From NCBI GenBank assembly GCA_023251435.1, contig JAHEYU010000041.1, forward strand, positions 1-51,148: DNA of 51,148 bases, written 5' to 3'. Each line of letters opens with the position of its first letter. Positions within the stretch are counted from its first letter, which is position 1. This document shows positions 1-8,915 of the stretch, piece after piece. The notes beneath the pieces are model-generated. The model searched no databases and was not told where the DNA came from. It saw only the letters and a list, made by a program, of their open reading frames with translations. The DNA is from Bacteroidota bacterium (lineage in GTDB: Bacteria > Bacteroidota > Bacteroidia > Bacteroidales > Prolixibacteraceae). The translations under genes were made by a program, and so were the position numbers.

Positions 1-520
1 ACTATATTTTCATTTCTTTTTGTGCCGCCTCCTTTAAAATTATTCCCGCGGCATGTTCGTTTCATCGGGTTATGAATAGCTCTGGGCTTTAGCCCGGAGG
101 CAAAGAAGAAGGGGAAAAACCGTCCGCGCGAAAGTGTCGTTCAATGTAAAAACCTCCTTTCGGACGAAACAGAGGTGACCTGAAAAACAAAGTAGTTACA
201 TAAAAGAAAAGTTGCACATTTGATTTTTACCTCATTACCTTATATTTTGCTGTTTTGATCCCTGTCCGCGGCAGCAGGCGGGCGCCAGATTATATTTATT
301 CCGCGTTCCATTGTTTTTTATTTTGTTTTAATGCCCCAGCCAAAAAGGTGTCCAATTAATGTATAAAGGGTAACTTACAGTTCAAATATAACCTACTAAT
401 TGTTTGCAGCAGAATTCCCCGAAAGAAGAATTCGCAGATGAAACAGATTTAATTAATTTTATCCTTTTGTAATGAAATAGTAATGTTGTTGGTGTATTGT
501 TAATTTCTGAAACAGGGTAT
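1..520. other. Non-coding region upstream of the regulator gene
   Basis: No convincing coding region is present on either strand. The first ~290 bases are noticeably more GC-rich than the rest and hold short dyads: CTCTGGGCT at 80-88 faces AGCCCGGAG at 91-99 (one wobble), and GTCCG..AAAG near 122-134 faces CTTTCGGAC at 157-165. This could be a dispersed intergenic repeat or the remnant of the boundary of the locus, but nothing identifies it. Bases 300-520 are AT-rich and should contain the promoter of the regulator gene; no clear TAnnTTTG element with the spacing seen at the other promoters was found. Confidence 0.5.
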
Positions 521-3500
521 ATGTGGAGCAAGCTAAGTTTAGTTTTTATTGCGTTGTTATTAAGTCTGATCGTTGAGTCGAAAGATTATCGATTTGCGCA
601 TTTGACTACTGCAAATGGTATTTCGCAGAGCGAAGTATATACATTTCTTGAAGATAGCAATGGATTTATGTGGTTTGGTACGGTCGATGGGCTTAATCGG
701 TACGATGGCTATTCATTCAAAATATTCAATACAGATAAAACTATTCCCCATGCTCTAAGCAACAATACAGTAAGAAGTCTTGCCGAAGACAAGAATGAAC
801 GTATCTGGATAGGTACCGACGATGGATTGAATTTTTACGACCAGCGTAAAGAGTTGATTTATAAAGTGAAAATTAACAAAACATCAGAGAAATTGTCGGT
901 TTGGAGTATGCTTATTTATGAAGATTATATATTTATTGGAACAAACAATGGATTATGGAGAGGCTCTGTTAAAAGCTTTGATTTAGACGATATTGAAAAA
1001 AGTTTTCAAAAACTTAGCAAATTCAGCAGTAAATCGAATACAAACGATATAATTTTCAAATTGATACCAAGTAAACATGGCGGAATTTGGGTGCAGACAA
1101 ATTATAGCATTTCAAGAATTATCTTTCAATCTGATAAAATTGATCCGGTGATCATTGAAGATTTGGCAATTGATGAATATAAGTCGATAGTTAGTATGGT
1201 AGAAGATACATCCGGTAATATTTGGATGATATCTAATGGTGGAAAAGGAATAATCAGGTATAATCCTGAAAAAAAGAGTTTTAGGAATATAATGCAGGAT
1301 AGTGATTTTCTGGGAAAATTTTCGAAAAAATATGGGACCTTAACATTCGACCATGACCAGAAATTATGGATTGGAACAATTGATAAAGGATTGCTGTGCA
1401 TTAATTATGATTTCGGAAAAGAGGAGATTGTGAATATAGAAAGCCTGCAAAATGATCCGAATAATGCGGCAGGCTTAAATTCGAACCTTATATATTCTCT
1501 CTATGTTTCAAGTACCAACACGCTTTGGGTTGGAACCATTGGTTCTGGCGTAAATATCTTAGATCCGGAATTAAAAAAAATCCAGTATTACCGCATCAAA
1601 TCTACAAGTAGCGATTTATCCAATGTTAATTTTATCAGGGCGGTGATGGTTGATAAACAAAACCGCATTTTGGCTGGGACTCACAACAATGGCCTATACT
1701 TAATTGACAGGGAAACAAAGCAATCGAGCAAACTTGGATTCGATACTGACCCAATTTATTATATAAGTGAATACCGCGATAATCTCTATTTAGTTTGTTC
1801 GGGTAATGGCATCTCTTTAATTGAACTTAATGGTTCATCTTTTAGAATTTTGGATACTTACGAAGAGTTTAATCTGGCTGTTTTTTTTGTGACACATTGC
1901 CGAAACGACCAGTATTGGTGTGCGACATTGAATGGGCTTAGACATATTAAAATAAATAACAATCGAATTGAGATTATTGCAAAGATTGACAAAACGACTC
2001 AGCCCGCGATCTCGGCAAATAATTGCCGGGTGTTATATTTCGACGATATCTATAACCAGTTGATTGTTGGCACCGAAGGCGGGGGCCTGAATGTCGTTCA
2101 GCTCGACAAGCAATGCAATCCTGTTGATATCGAGGTATATAAAATGAGCGAAAACGATCACTCCTTAAGTAATAATTATGTTCGCTCTATTATTCAGGAC
2201 AAAAATAAAAATCTTTGGATTGGAACTTACGAAGGGTTAAACAAGGTGATATATAATTCGGCGACCGGTGAGCGTACTTTTAAGAATTATACTAAAAAAG
2301 ATGGCCTGCCAAATAATATGATCGAATTTATAGTCGAAGATGATAAGAATTTCTTGTGGTTGGGCACCAATGGCGGATTGTCGAAATTTTCGCCCGAACA
2401 GGAATCTTTTATGAATTACAATATGGACGATGGGTTGCAAAGCAACGAGTTTTCTGAACATACTGTATTTAAGACAAAAAACGGGGAAGTAGTGATGGGA
2501 GGCATAAACGGTATAAATGCTTTTTATCCGGCTGACTTTCAGGAAAGTAAATTGAAACCAAGAACTTTGATTACCGACTTTTTTCTCAATAACGAACTAA
2601 TTAAATCTGGTCAGGAAATAGGAAGGTATGTTCCGCTCAAAAATAGCATATTGCATACCCAGCTACTCGAACTTTCGCCAAGACATAAAAATTTGGGGTT
2701 TAAATTCTCTGCAATGTTATATCCCAATGCCGGAAAGGTTAAGTATGCCTATATGCTCGAAGGATTTGACAAGGAATGGAAGTACACCGATGCGCTTAAC
2801 CGAAACGTAAATTACACCAATTTAAGTCATGGTAAGTATATTTTTAAAGTAAAGGCAACCAATACCGATGGCGTTTGGGACGAAAATCCAACAACGCTTG
2901 AGATACGCATAAAAACACCCTTTTTCTTTACATGGATTGCAATTATCCTCTATCTGCTATTTGTTGTTTTGCTGTTTATCTATTTTTCGCATTACACAGT
3001 AATTGGTTTAACAACCAAACGAAATCTTTTACTCGAAAAAGAGCACAACGAGAAACTGCTTAAACTCGATGAAATGCGTGCAAGGTTTTTTATCAATATT
3101 TCTCACGACCTTAGAACCCCTTTAACACTGATAAGCGGGCCATTAAATAATATTATTGCCAATAAATGTTCAGTAGAATTAAATGAAGATTTACAACTGA
3201 TAAAACGAAATGTAAAGCGCCTTGCCGATCTGGTGGAGCAGTTACTTGATTTCAGAAAAGCTGAAAGAAGTATTCTGACACCCAAATTAGAATCAGTTGA
3301 TTTTATCTCTTTTTCAAACAACGAAATTTCACATTTTTCTTATGCAGCTAAAAAGAAGGGATTGGAACTCTGTTTGGAAAATCAGGGAGAGCAAATGATC
3401 GTTGAAATTGATCTTGGATTGTTTGCCAAGGTCTATTTTAATATACTCTCCAATGCTATAAAGTACACTTCATCGGGGAGTATTAAAATAAAGATTCAAC

Positions 3501-4639
3501 GCGTGTTTAAGTTAATTCCCGGATTGTCGCACGACCTTTCCAACAATCGGTATATTCAGGTGGAGGTAACTGATACCGGAATAGGCATTACCAAAGAACA
3601 GGAAAAACTAATCTTCGATCGTTTTTACCAGGGAACCCCGCAGGATGGAAATGGTTATGGTATCGGATTGTCGCATACCAAAGATATTATCGAAGTTCAT
3701 AACGGGATAGTTGAAGCGGAAAGCAACCCCAATGGAGGCACCATTATCCGCTTTTTTATACCCGATTTGGTGTTGAAAAATGCAACCGCTGCCGGTGCAT
3801 TTAGTACTGAAGATATTTATATGAATGAAGATATTAATGATGAACAAACTGATAATGAGGCGGATAATACCAGTTTTAAGGGTATTCTTGTTATAGAAGA
3901 TAATTTTGACATGCTGAATTATATCAGGAATGGGTTGAAAAATAACTACAACGTTTTTACTGCCAACAATGGTGCCGACGGGTTAAAGATTGCGCTCAGG
4001 AAAATGCCCGACCTTATTGTAAGCGATGTGATGATGCCCGGTATGGATGGCATTGAGTTTTGTAAAGCCATTAAGTCAAACATTATTACAAGTCATATTC
4101 CGGTTATCTTGTTGACGGCCAAAGTCGATTTAAAAACAAAATATGAAGGAATTGAAATTGGCGCCGATGATTTTATTCCCAAGCCATTTGAAATGGAATA
4201 TCTGCTTTTAAGAATTAACAATTTACTGCAATCGAGAGAAAATCTGAGAAAATTATTTCAGCGAAGTGTGGTTTTAGAGCCATCTGAAATCACAGTTACA
4301 TCAGTCGATGAAAAATTTCTGGCAACATTAATGAAGGCTATAGAAGAGAGCATGTCGGATGAAGAGTTCACGATTAATTCGTTGGAATCGCAACTTGGCC
4401 TAAGCCATTCTACTTTTTATCGAAAGATTAAAACATTAACAGGACAATCCGGACAAGAATTTTTACTCAATGTCAGAATAAAAAGAGCCCATCAGATATT
4501 ATCCGAAAAGAAAGGCGTGCGTGTTTCTGAAGTGGCTTACATGGTCGGGTTCTCAAGTCCAAAATATTTCACCAAATGCTTTAAAGAATACTTTGGTTAT
4601 TCTCCATCCGAAATGGGAAGTACCCAGGATATCTCTTAA
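521..4639 (+). CDS. Hybrid two-component system sensor kinase/AraC-type regulator (HTCS)
   Basis: One protein (1372 aa) joins a periplasmic sensor, histidine kinase, receiver and DNA-binding domain. Order: N-terminal signal/anchor; two-bladed beta-propeller sensor of Reg_prop repeats (about 20-690, recurring motifs such as WFGTVDGLNRYD and LWIGTYEGLNK); Y_Y_Y domain (about 700-790); membrane helix (about 802-824); HisKA with phospho-His H862 in NISHDLRTPL; HATPase with LSNAIKYT and DTGIGI; receiver with phospho-Asp D1169 in SDVMMPGMDG; C-terminal AraC HTH (last ~100 residues, ending near FGYSPSEM). The ATG at 521 is preferred over an in-frame TTG at 497 because the hydrophobic leader begins there. 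Family knowledge: such proteins bind a PUL-derived oligosaccharide in the periplasm and activate their PUL. It is the only regulator in the window and is likely to control the promoters described at 4739, 10592, 26269 and 26498 (inference). Confidence 0.96.
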   Translation: MWSKLSLVFIALLLSLIVESKDYRFAHLTTANGISQSEVYTFLEDSNGFMWFGTVDGLNRYDGYSFKIFNTDKTIPHALSNNTVRSLAEDKNERIWIGTDDGLNFYDQRKELIYKVKINKTSEKLSVWSMLIYEDYIFIGTNNGLWRGSVKSFDLDDIEKSFQKLSKFSSKSNTNDIIFKLIPSKHGGIWVQTNYSISRIIFQSDKIDPVIIEDLAIDEYKSIVSMVEDTSGNIWMISNGGKGIIRYNPEKKSFRNIMQDSDFLGKFSKKYGTLTFDHDQKLWIGTIDKGLLCINYDFGKEEIVNIESLQNDPNNAAGLNSNLIYSLYVSSTNTLWVGTIGSGVNILDPELKKIQYYRIKSTSSDLSNVNFIRAVMVDKQNRILAGTHNNGLYLIDRETKQSSKLGFDTDPIYYISEYRDNLYLVCSGNGISLIELNGSSFRILDTYEEFNLAVFFVTHCRNDQYWCATLNGLRHIKINNNRIEIIAKIDKTTQPAISANNCRVLYFDDIYNQLIVGTEGGGLNVVQLDKQCNPVDIEVYKMSENDHSLSNNYVRSIIQDKNKNLWIGTYEGLNKVIYNSATGERTFKNYTKKDGLPNNMIEFIVEDDKNFLWLGTNGGLSKFSPEQESFMNYNMDDGLQSNEFSEHTVFKTKNGEVVMGGINGINAFYPADFQESKLKPRTLITDFFLNNELIKSGQEIGRYVPLKNSILHTQLLELSPRHKNLGFKFSAMLYPNAGKVKYAYMLEGFDKEWKYTDALNRNVNYTNLSHGKYIFKVKATNTDGVWDENPTTLEIRIKTPFFFTWIAIILYLLFVVLLFIYFSHYTVIGLTTKRNLLLEKEHNEKLLKLDEMRARFFINISHDLRTPLTLISGPLNNIIANKCSVELNEDLQLIKRNVKRLADLVEQLLDFRKAERSILTPKLESVDFISFSNNEISHFSYAAKKKGLELCLENQGEQMIVEIDLGLFAKVYFNILSNAIKYTSSGSIKIKIQRVFKLIPGLSHDLSNNRYIQVEVTDTGIGITKEQEKLIFDRFYQGTPQDGNGYGIGLSHTKDIIEVHNGIVEAESNPNGGTIIRFFIPDLVLKNATAAGAFSTEDIYMNEDINDEQTDNEADNTSFKGILVIEDNFDMLNYIRNGLKNNYNVFTANNGADGLKIALRKMPDLIVSDVMMPGMDGIEFCKAIKSNIITSHIPVILLTAKVDLKTKYEGIEIGADDFIPKPFEMEYLLLRINNLLQSRENLRKLFQRSVVLEPSEITVTSVDEKFLATLMKAIEESMSDEEFTINSLESQLGLSHSTFYRKIKTLTGQSGQEFLLNVRIKRAHQILSEKKGVRVSEVAYMVGFSSPKYFTKCFKEYFGYSPSEMGSTQDIS

Positions 4640-4738
4640 ACCGGGTTTATCTCATCGTTTATAATCAATGTGTTATGGTTTTTTCGCTTTGGGTTGTTGC
4701 ACAATTGCCCTTTCATTCTTAGCGAGAAAATAGCTACA

Positions 4739-4805
4739 TGAACAATTGATGTCCCACATTTGAACAATCGATGCGGTCTGTTTTAGGTATTTTACACCAA
4801 ATTTG
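4739..4805 (+). promoter_or_regulatory. Operator half-site pair plus -7 element before the 4900 gene (unit P1)
   Basis: Two near-identical direct repeats lie 22 bp apart: TGAACAATTGATG at 4739-4751 and TGAACAATCGATG at 4761-4773 (one difference). A -7 candidate CAAATTTG (one mismatch to TAnnTTTG) follows at 4798-4805. The distance from the C of the proximal CAAT core (4765) to the -7 element is 33 bp. No TTG -33 element is present at the expected place, as expected for an activator-dependent promoter. Three other places in the window share this geometry. Assignment to the HTCS is inference. Confidence 0.6.
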
Positions 4806-4899
4806 CAAGAATCTTTAAAATAAAAAGAATCGAAAATATTCTTTTACAACATTGAAATTAGAAGTTGTTTTAACCATTGTTAAACTAAAAAACTAAATT

Positions 4900-7800
4900 A
4901 TGAAGTCATTTTTACTACTTTTCTTGCTAATGGTATTTGGGCAGGCAATGTTTGCTCAGGATACCATTAAAACGTTTCTTATTACCGAAGCGAGGTTGCA
5001 CGATACCCACCGCGCTTACGTTGAATTCACAAACATGGGTACAGAAGCTATTGACCTGAAAAAGTTCAAAGTTGGTCAGATTTTGAGCAATGCCATTATT
5101 AATGGAAAGTCTACAGGGCAGGCATGGGCTATATTCCCTGATAAAATGTTGCAGCCGGGCGAATCATTTGTATTTGCTACCGTTAGCGACTACGACGCCA
5201 ATATGTATAAATTGGGTAACTACAAGTTTAGTGAAAGATCTACTCCGGAAAACTTGTTAAGCGAAGTCGATATCCAGATGCATATACCTAATATGCCTGG
5301 TAATAAAGTGTCAAATGCTCTTGACAGTATTTCTAAGAAATACAGCATTTTCAATGAGATGTGGGGCGGACAGACCGGAATATTTCTTCAACAACAATTG
5401 AATAATGGCGACTCTTGCGTGGTCGATCAGGTGGGTGGTATGTTTTTAGATACTGGCGGAAAACAACATGGACGTGGACCATATTCCGAAGGATATGATG
5501 TTGCTGGTTTTACAGGTGCCACAAAATACGCATATCTTATTAGAAAATATAGTGTTAAAAAAGGCAATCTGAATTTTGAAAAAGCCAGAGGTGTTGGTCT
5601 GGAAGATTCAGAATGGATTCCAATTCCACAGATTGGCGGCGCTACTGGTTGGAGAATGGTTCCGTGGACTGTTGGAAATCATGGAAACTATCAATTAAAT
5701 GCAAATACGCTGAAATCGGATGTTATTACGGTTGATTTAGCCAATAAAAAAATGGTTGTACCATGGGGCGTGGGTCGCAGGGATGCATTTATCAGCCATT
5801 TTAAGAAGGCTCCAGGAGTTGGATGGGAATATATTTTTACTGAAGATTCTACTTCAACAGCCGCACACACCGGCGACAAACTCGTAATTTATGTCTGTGG
5901 TGATCAGCTTACCCGTGAAACTTTCGATATCGAAGTTAAAGCTCCTGCTGGTACTGCCAACATGCTTCTGCCCAAATATAACGGACAACCCGATGGCGGT
6001 TATATTGATGCAGGATATCAACCATGGCCAAGGGTAACAGCCAATGCTTCTGGAATCGATTCAATTTGGGGTCCAAATGGCGGAGTACCTTACGCTACAC
6101 GTGTGGATAGTTTATTGGAATTACTTGAAAAGCCATCGAACGCAACCCTGGAAGTGGTATTTGCCAATGGAGTAAAAAAACCAGACCTTACAGATGGCGA
6201 CAAAATTAGAGTAACTTCTCAAAATGGCTTAAAAAAGGATTATGTGATTTCTATTGGCGCTTATATTCCAAGCGACAATGTCGATTTACGATCAATTACA
6301 TGGCCCGAAATTCCTGAATATTACAAAGGACTCTTTGGATGGAAAGGTGATACTATTCCATCGTTTGGACAGAAAACACTCAATTATAATTTGGAAGTTC
6401 CACTTGTATACGAAGGTATTCCTGCATTAATCGGAAAAACAAACGATACCAAAGCCACTATCGAAGTTACCCGTGCAAAGAGTTTATCAGGCTCGATGGC
6501 CGACAGAACCACCTCTTTCAAAGTAGTAGCCGAGGATAATAAAACCACAGCAACTTACAACGTTGTTTTAAACAAAGAGGTATCATACGATAACATACAA
6601 CCTTATGCTGCCGAACCTTTCTTTTCTGAAGTGGTTAAAAACTGGAACTGGAATGGAACAAGTGTTTTAGAGATTACCAATCCGGGAAATCAACCACTCG
6701 ATTTAAGTGATTATATGATTATAAATTATGGTGGTAGTGCGCTTGCTACATCAATACAAAATAATCAGACTGAAGCTTACAACATGCGTTACGAGAAGTA
6801 TATTCCGGGTTATAAGTGGACAGCGTCAGAGGGCATCTGGAAAGCCAGCCCATACCTTGCAGAGAAGGATCTTTCGGTAAATACCATCGTTCAGCCAGGC
6901 GGTGTATTTACATTGGCACGCACCAATACCAATGGAGGTATTATTTGCGACAACGCCTGGAAAGATCTATCATCTGGAAACCCTTTAATATCGCAAGTTG
7001 ATGTTGAGTTTAACACAATTGCAGCACCATGTCATAATTTTATAAATCAATGGGGCGAGACTACACTTGTTGAAAATGGAACACCGCTTGGGAAACCTCA
7101 TCAATATGCTACTATTGCCTTACTTAAAATTTTGAACGACTCTGTTAAGCAAGGTTTAAAACCGGCAACAGACCCGGACGATTTTCGTGCAATAGATTTT
7201 ATTGGAGGTGATGGAAAATCATGGATTTTACGTGGTGGAGATCTCAGCCAAGGTAGTCCGTTTGCATACCAGCGTAAACCACACATCACAAAAGGTAACC
7301 CAGAACCTGTTGTTTCTTTTGGGCTTAAAGGAGTTCCTGACAGCGAAGAATGGAATGTAGTTGATGGTGATCGTTTAGGTGCAGCAGGGTATGGCTGGCC
7401 ACGCACAATGTTATTTGTATTAAAAGATGTTGGCAAACATTACATGATTCCTGCAACAAGTTATAAATCAACAGTTACTTCTGTCGTTTATAAAGTAAGC
7501 GAAGGCTTCACAATGAAAGAAACTATCAGAGGTGTGAAACAAGGAACAACTGTTGCCGATTTTTATAACAATATTATAAAAGCGGATACAGCCCAAAGCC
7601 TCAAAGTATTGTCGGGTGCGGTTGAGTTACTTGCTACAGATATGCCAAAAAGTGGTGATATTCTGAAGGTAATGTCTGCCGATAGCGCCAATGTGACACA
7701 ATATGTATTAAATGTAACTGCCATTGGTTTAAGTTCAGATGCAATCATAAAATCAACATTCTATACTGTTAAAACAACAGTGAATCCTGATGGTTCTAAT

Positions 7801-8838
7801 TTTGGCAAGGGTGTCATCGACGTTGTAGCCACTGGAACATTGCTGAAAGACGCTATCACGAAATTAGTGATGCCTAATTATTCCTCTGTTAATATTATTA
7901 ATGAGAAAGGTGCCTTTGTTGCCTTAAAAACATTGAATTACACTGATAGTTATGTAGATGTATTGGTTAATCAGAATATTTTTATCGAAGTTATTGCCGA
8001 AAACGGTGTAACCGGTATGGTATATCAATTCATGCCTGTTGCCAATGCTTCTGATGCCTATATTACATCAAATATTTTCAGTGTCGATCAAACAGCAAAG
8101 GTTGTTTCGCTGGTTCCTTATGGCATCAATGTATCTAACTTTATGTACAACATTATTCCATCTTTAAATGCAACCTATAAAATTGTTGATAAATTGGGAT
8201 TTGAGCGTCAAAAGGGCTTTGTTGCACATGATGACAGGGTAATTGTAACCTCTCCGGATAAAACAAAAACTGTAACTTATTTTATTTCCAGAGTCGGACG
8301 TGACGAACTTAACCAAATAGAAACAACAAACTACTTTGCATATATTCTTTCTGAAGTGTATCATGTTGATCAGGTTACCAATACGGTTCATGGATTGGTA
8401 AAAGGCAAGAGTGTAAGCGAATTTATGAATAACGTATTCGTATCTACAGGAGCCACAGCTTCGGTTTACTCCAAGAGCGGAGTTTTAAAAGGAGCTGGCA
8501 GCATGCTGGAATCGACTGATGTGATTAAAGTAGCCCTGATTACCGGTACTTTAGAAGTAAATTATACGTTTAGTACTTTTGTTGGCGTAAACCAAACTGA
8601 AGCTGGTCACCAGTACTTAGTGTATCCTAATCCAACCAATAGCAACATTAATGTAATTGGTTTGATGAAGGGACAAAAGCTGAGTGTTTATAATTTTGCA
8701 GGAGAAAAAATCAAGATGCTAAATGTTGATGCAAATCACGCACAAATTTCGCTTGACGGTAAACCAGCTGGAATCTATATGATAGTGATATCAGAAAATG
8801 ATAAAGTTGTTGCATCGTTTAAAACTCAAAAACTTTAA
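4900..8838 (+). CDS. Large T9SS-secreted protein with lamin-tail-like domains and tandem repeats
   Basis: A 1312-aa secreted protein. A signal peptide (about 1-20, ending GQAMFAQD) is followed by a lamin-tail-domain-like beta-sandwich (about 25-120; YVEFTNMGTEAIDLKKF, then LQPGESFVFA) and a second copy near 565-680 (VLEITNPGNQPLDLSDY, VQPGGVFTLA). Cadherin-like beta-sandwich stretches end in phrases such as KDYVISIGAY. From about 860 to 1235 there are four diverged tandem repeats of 80-100 residues with a pattern like Y.VD....I.G...GT.V.DF..NI....A...V....G........D.I.V. The C-terminus (YLVYPNPTNSNINVIG to the end) is a type-A T9SS sorting domain. No catalytic motif is recognised. Its own operator-type promoter and terminator, and its place beside the regulator, suggest a surface-exposed binding or scaffolding protein of the PUL; function is not known. 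Confidence 0.8.
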   Translation: MKSFLLLFLLMVFGQAMFAQDTIKTFLITEARLHDTHRAYVEFTNMGTEAIDLKKFKVGQILSNAIINGKSTGQAWAIFPDKMLQPGESFVFATVSDYDANMYKLGNYKFSERSTPENLLSEVDIQMHIPNMPGNKVSNALDSISKKYSIFNEMWGGQTGIFLQQQLNNGDSCVVDQVGGMFLDTGGKQHGRGPYSEGYDVAGFTGATKYAYLIRKYSVKKGNLNFEKARGVGLEDSEWIPIPQIGGATGWRMVPWTVGNHGNYQLNANTLKSDVITVDLANKKMVVPWGVGRRDAFISHFKKAPGVGWEYIFTEDSTSTAAHTGDKLVIYVCGDQLTRETFDIEVKAPAGTANMLLPKYNGQPDGGYIDAGYQPWPRVTANASGIDSIWGPNGGVPYATRVDSLLELLEKPSNATLEVVFANGVKKPDLTDGDKIRVTSQNGLKKDYVISIGAYIPSDNVDLRSITWPEIPEYYKGLFGWKGDTIPSFGQKTLNYNLEVPLVYEGIPALIGKTNDTKATIEVTRAKSLSGSMADRTTSFKVVAEDNKTTATYNVVLNKEVSYDNIQPYAAEPFFSEVVKNWNWNGTSVLEITNPGNQPLDLSDYMIINYGGSALATSIQNNQTEAYNMRYEKYIPGYKWTASEGIWKASPYLAEKDLSVNTIVQPGGVFTLARTNTNGGIICDNAWKDLSSGNPLISQVDVEFNTIAAPCHNFINQWGETTLVENGTPLGKPHQYATIALLKILNDSVKQGLKPATDPDDFRAIDFIGGDGKSWILRGGDLSQGSPFAYQRKPHITKGNPEPVVSFGLKGVPDSEEWNVVDGDRLGAAGYGWPRTMLFVLKDVGKHYMIPATSYKSTVTSVVYKVSEGFTMKETIRGVKQGTTVADFYNNIIKADTAQSLKVLSGAVELLATDMPKSGDILKVMSADSANVTQYVLNVTAIGLSSDAIIKSTFYTVKTTVNPDGSNFGKGVIDVVATGTLLKDAITKLVMPNYSSVNIINEKGAFVALKTLNYTDSYVDVLVNQNIFIEVIAENGVTGMVYQFMPVANASDAYITSNIFSVDQTAKVVSLVPYGINVSNFMYNIIPSLNATYKIVDKLGFERQKGFVAHDDRVIVTSPDKTKTVTYFISRVGRDELNQIETTNYFAYILSEVYHVDQVTNTVHGLVKGKSVSEFMNNVFVSTGATASVYSKSGVLKGAGSMLESTDVIKVALITGTLEVNYTFSTFVGVNQTEAGHQYLVYPNPTNSNINVIGLMKGQKLSVYNFAGEKIKMLNVDANHAQISLDGKPAGIYMIVISENDKVVASFKTQKL

Positions 8839-8854
8839 TTGACATAAATTATCT

Positions 8855-8889
8855 GATAAGGCTGTCGGACATCGACAGCCTTATCTTTT
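8855..8889 (+). terminator. Intrinsic terminator after the 4900 gene
   Basis: A perfect 13-bp stem, GATAAGGCTGTCG (8855-8867) with CGACAGCCTTATC (8873-8885), encloses the 5-nt loop GACAT and is followed by TTTT. It lies 16 nt after the stop codon of the lamin-tail protein. The next gene starts only 26 nt beyond it. Confidence 0.85.
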
Positions 8890-8915
8890 GTATTTACCAT
8901 ACTTTGTATTTTTAA

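Noticed and set aside
80-165. Short GC-rich dyads as a mobile element end or attachment site
   Set aside because: No transposase, target duplication or second copy in the window supports this.
497-520. Earlier TTG start for the HTCS
   Set aside because: The ATG at 521 begins directly at the hydrophobic leader; the extra eight residues do not fit a signal segment.
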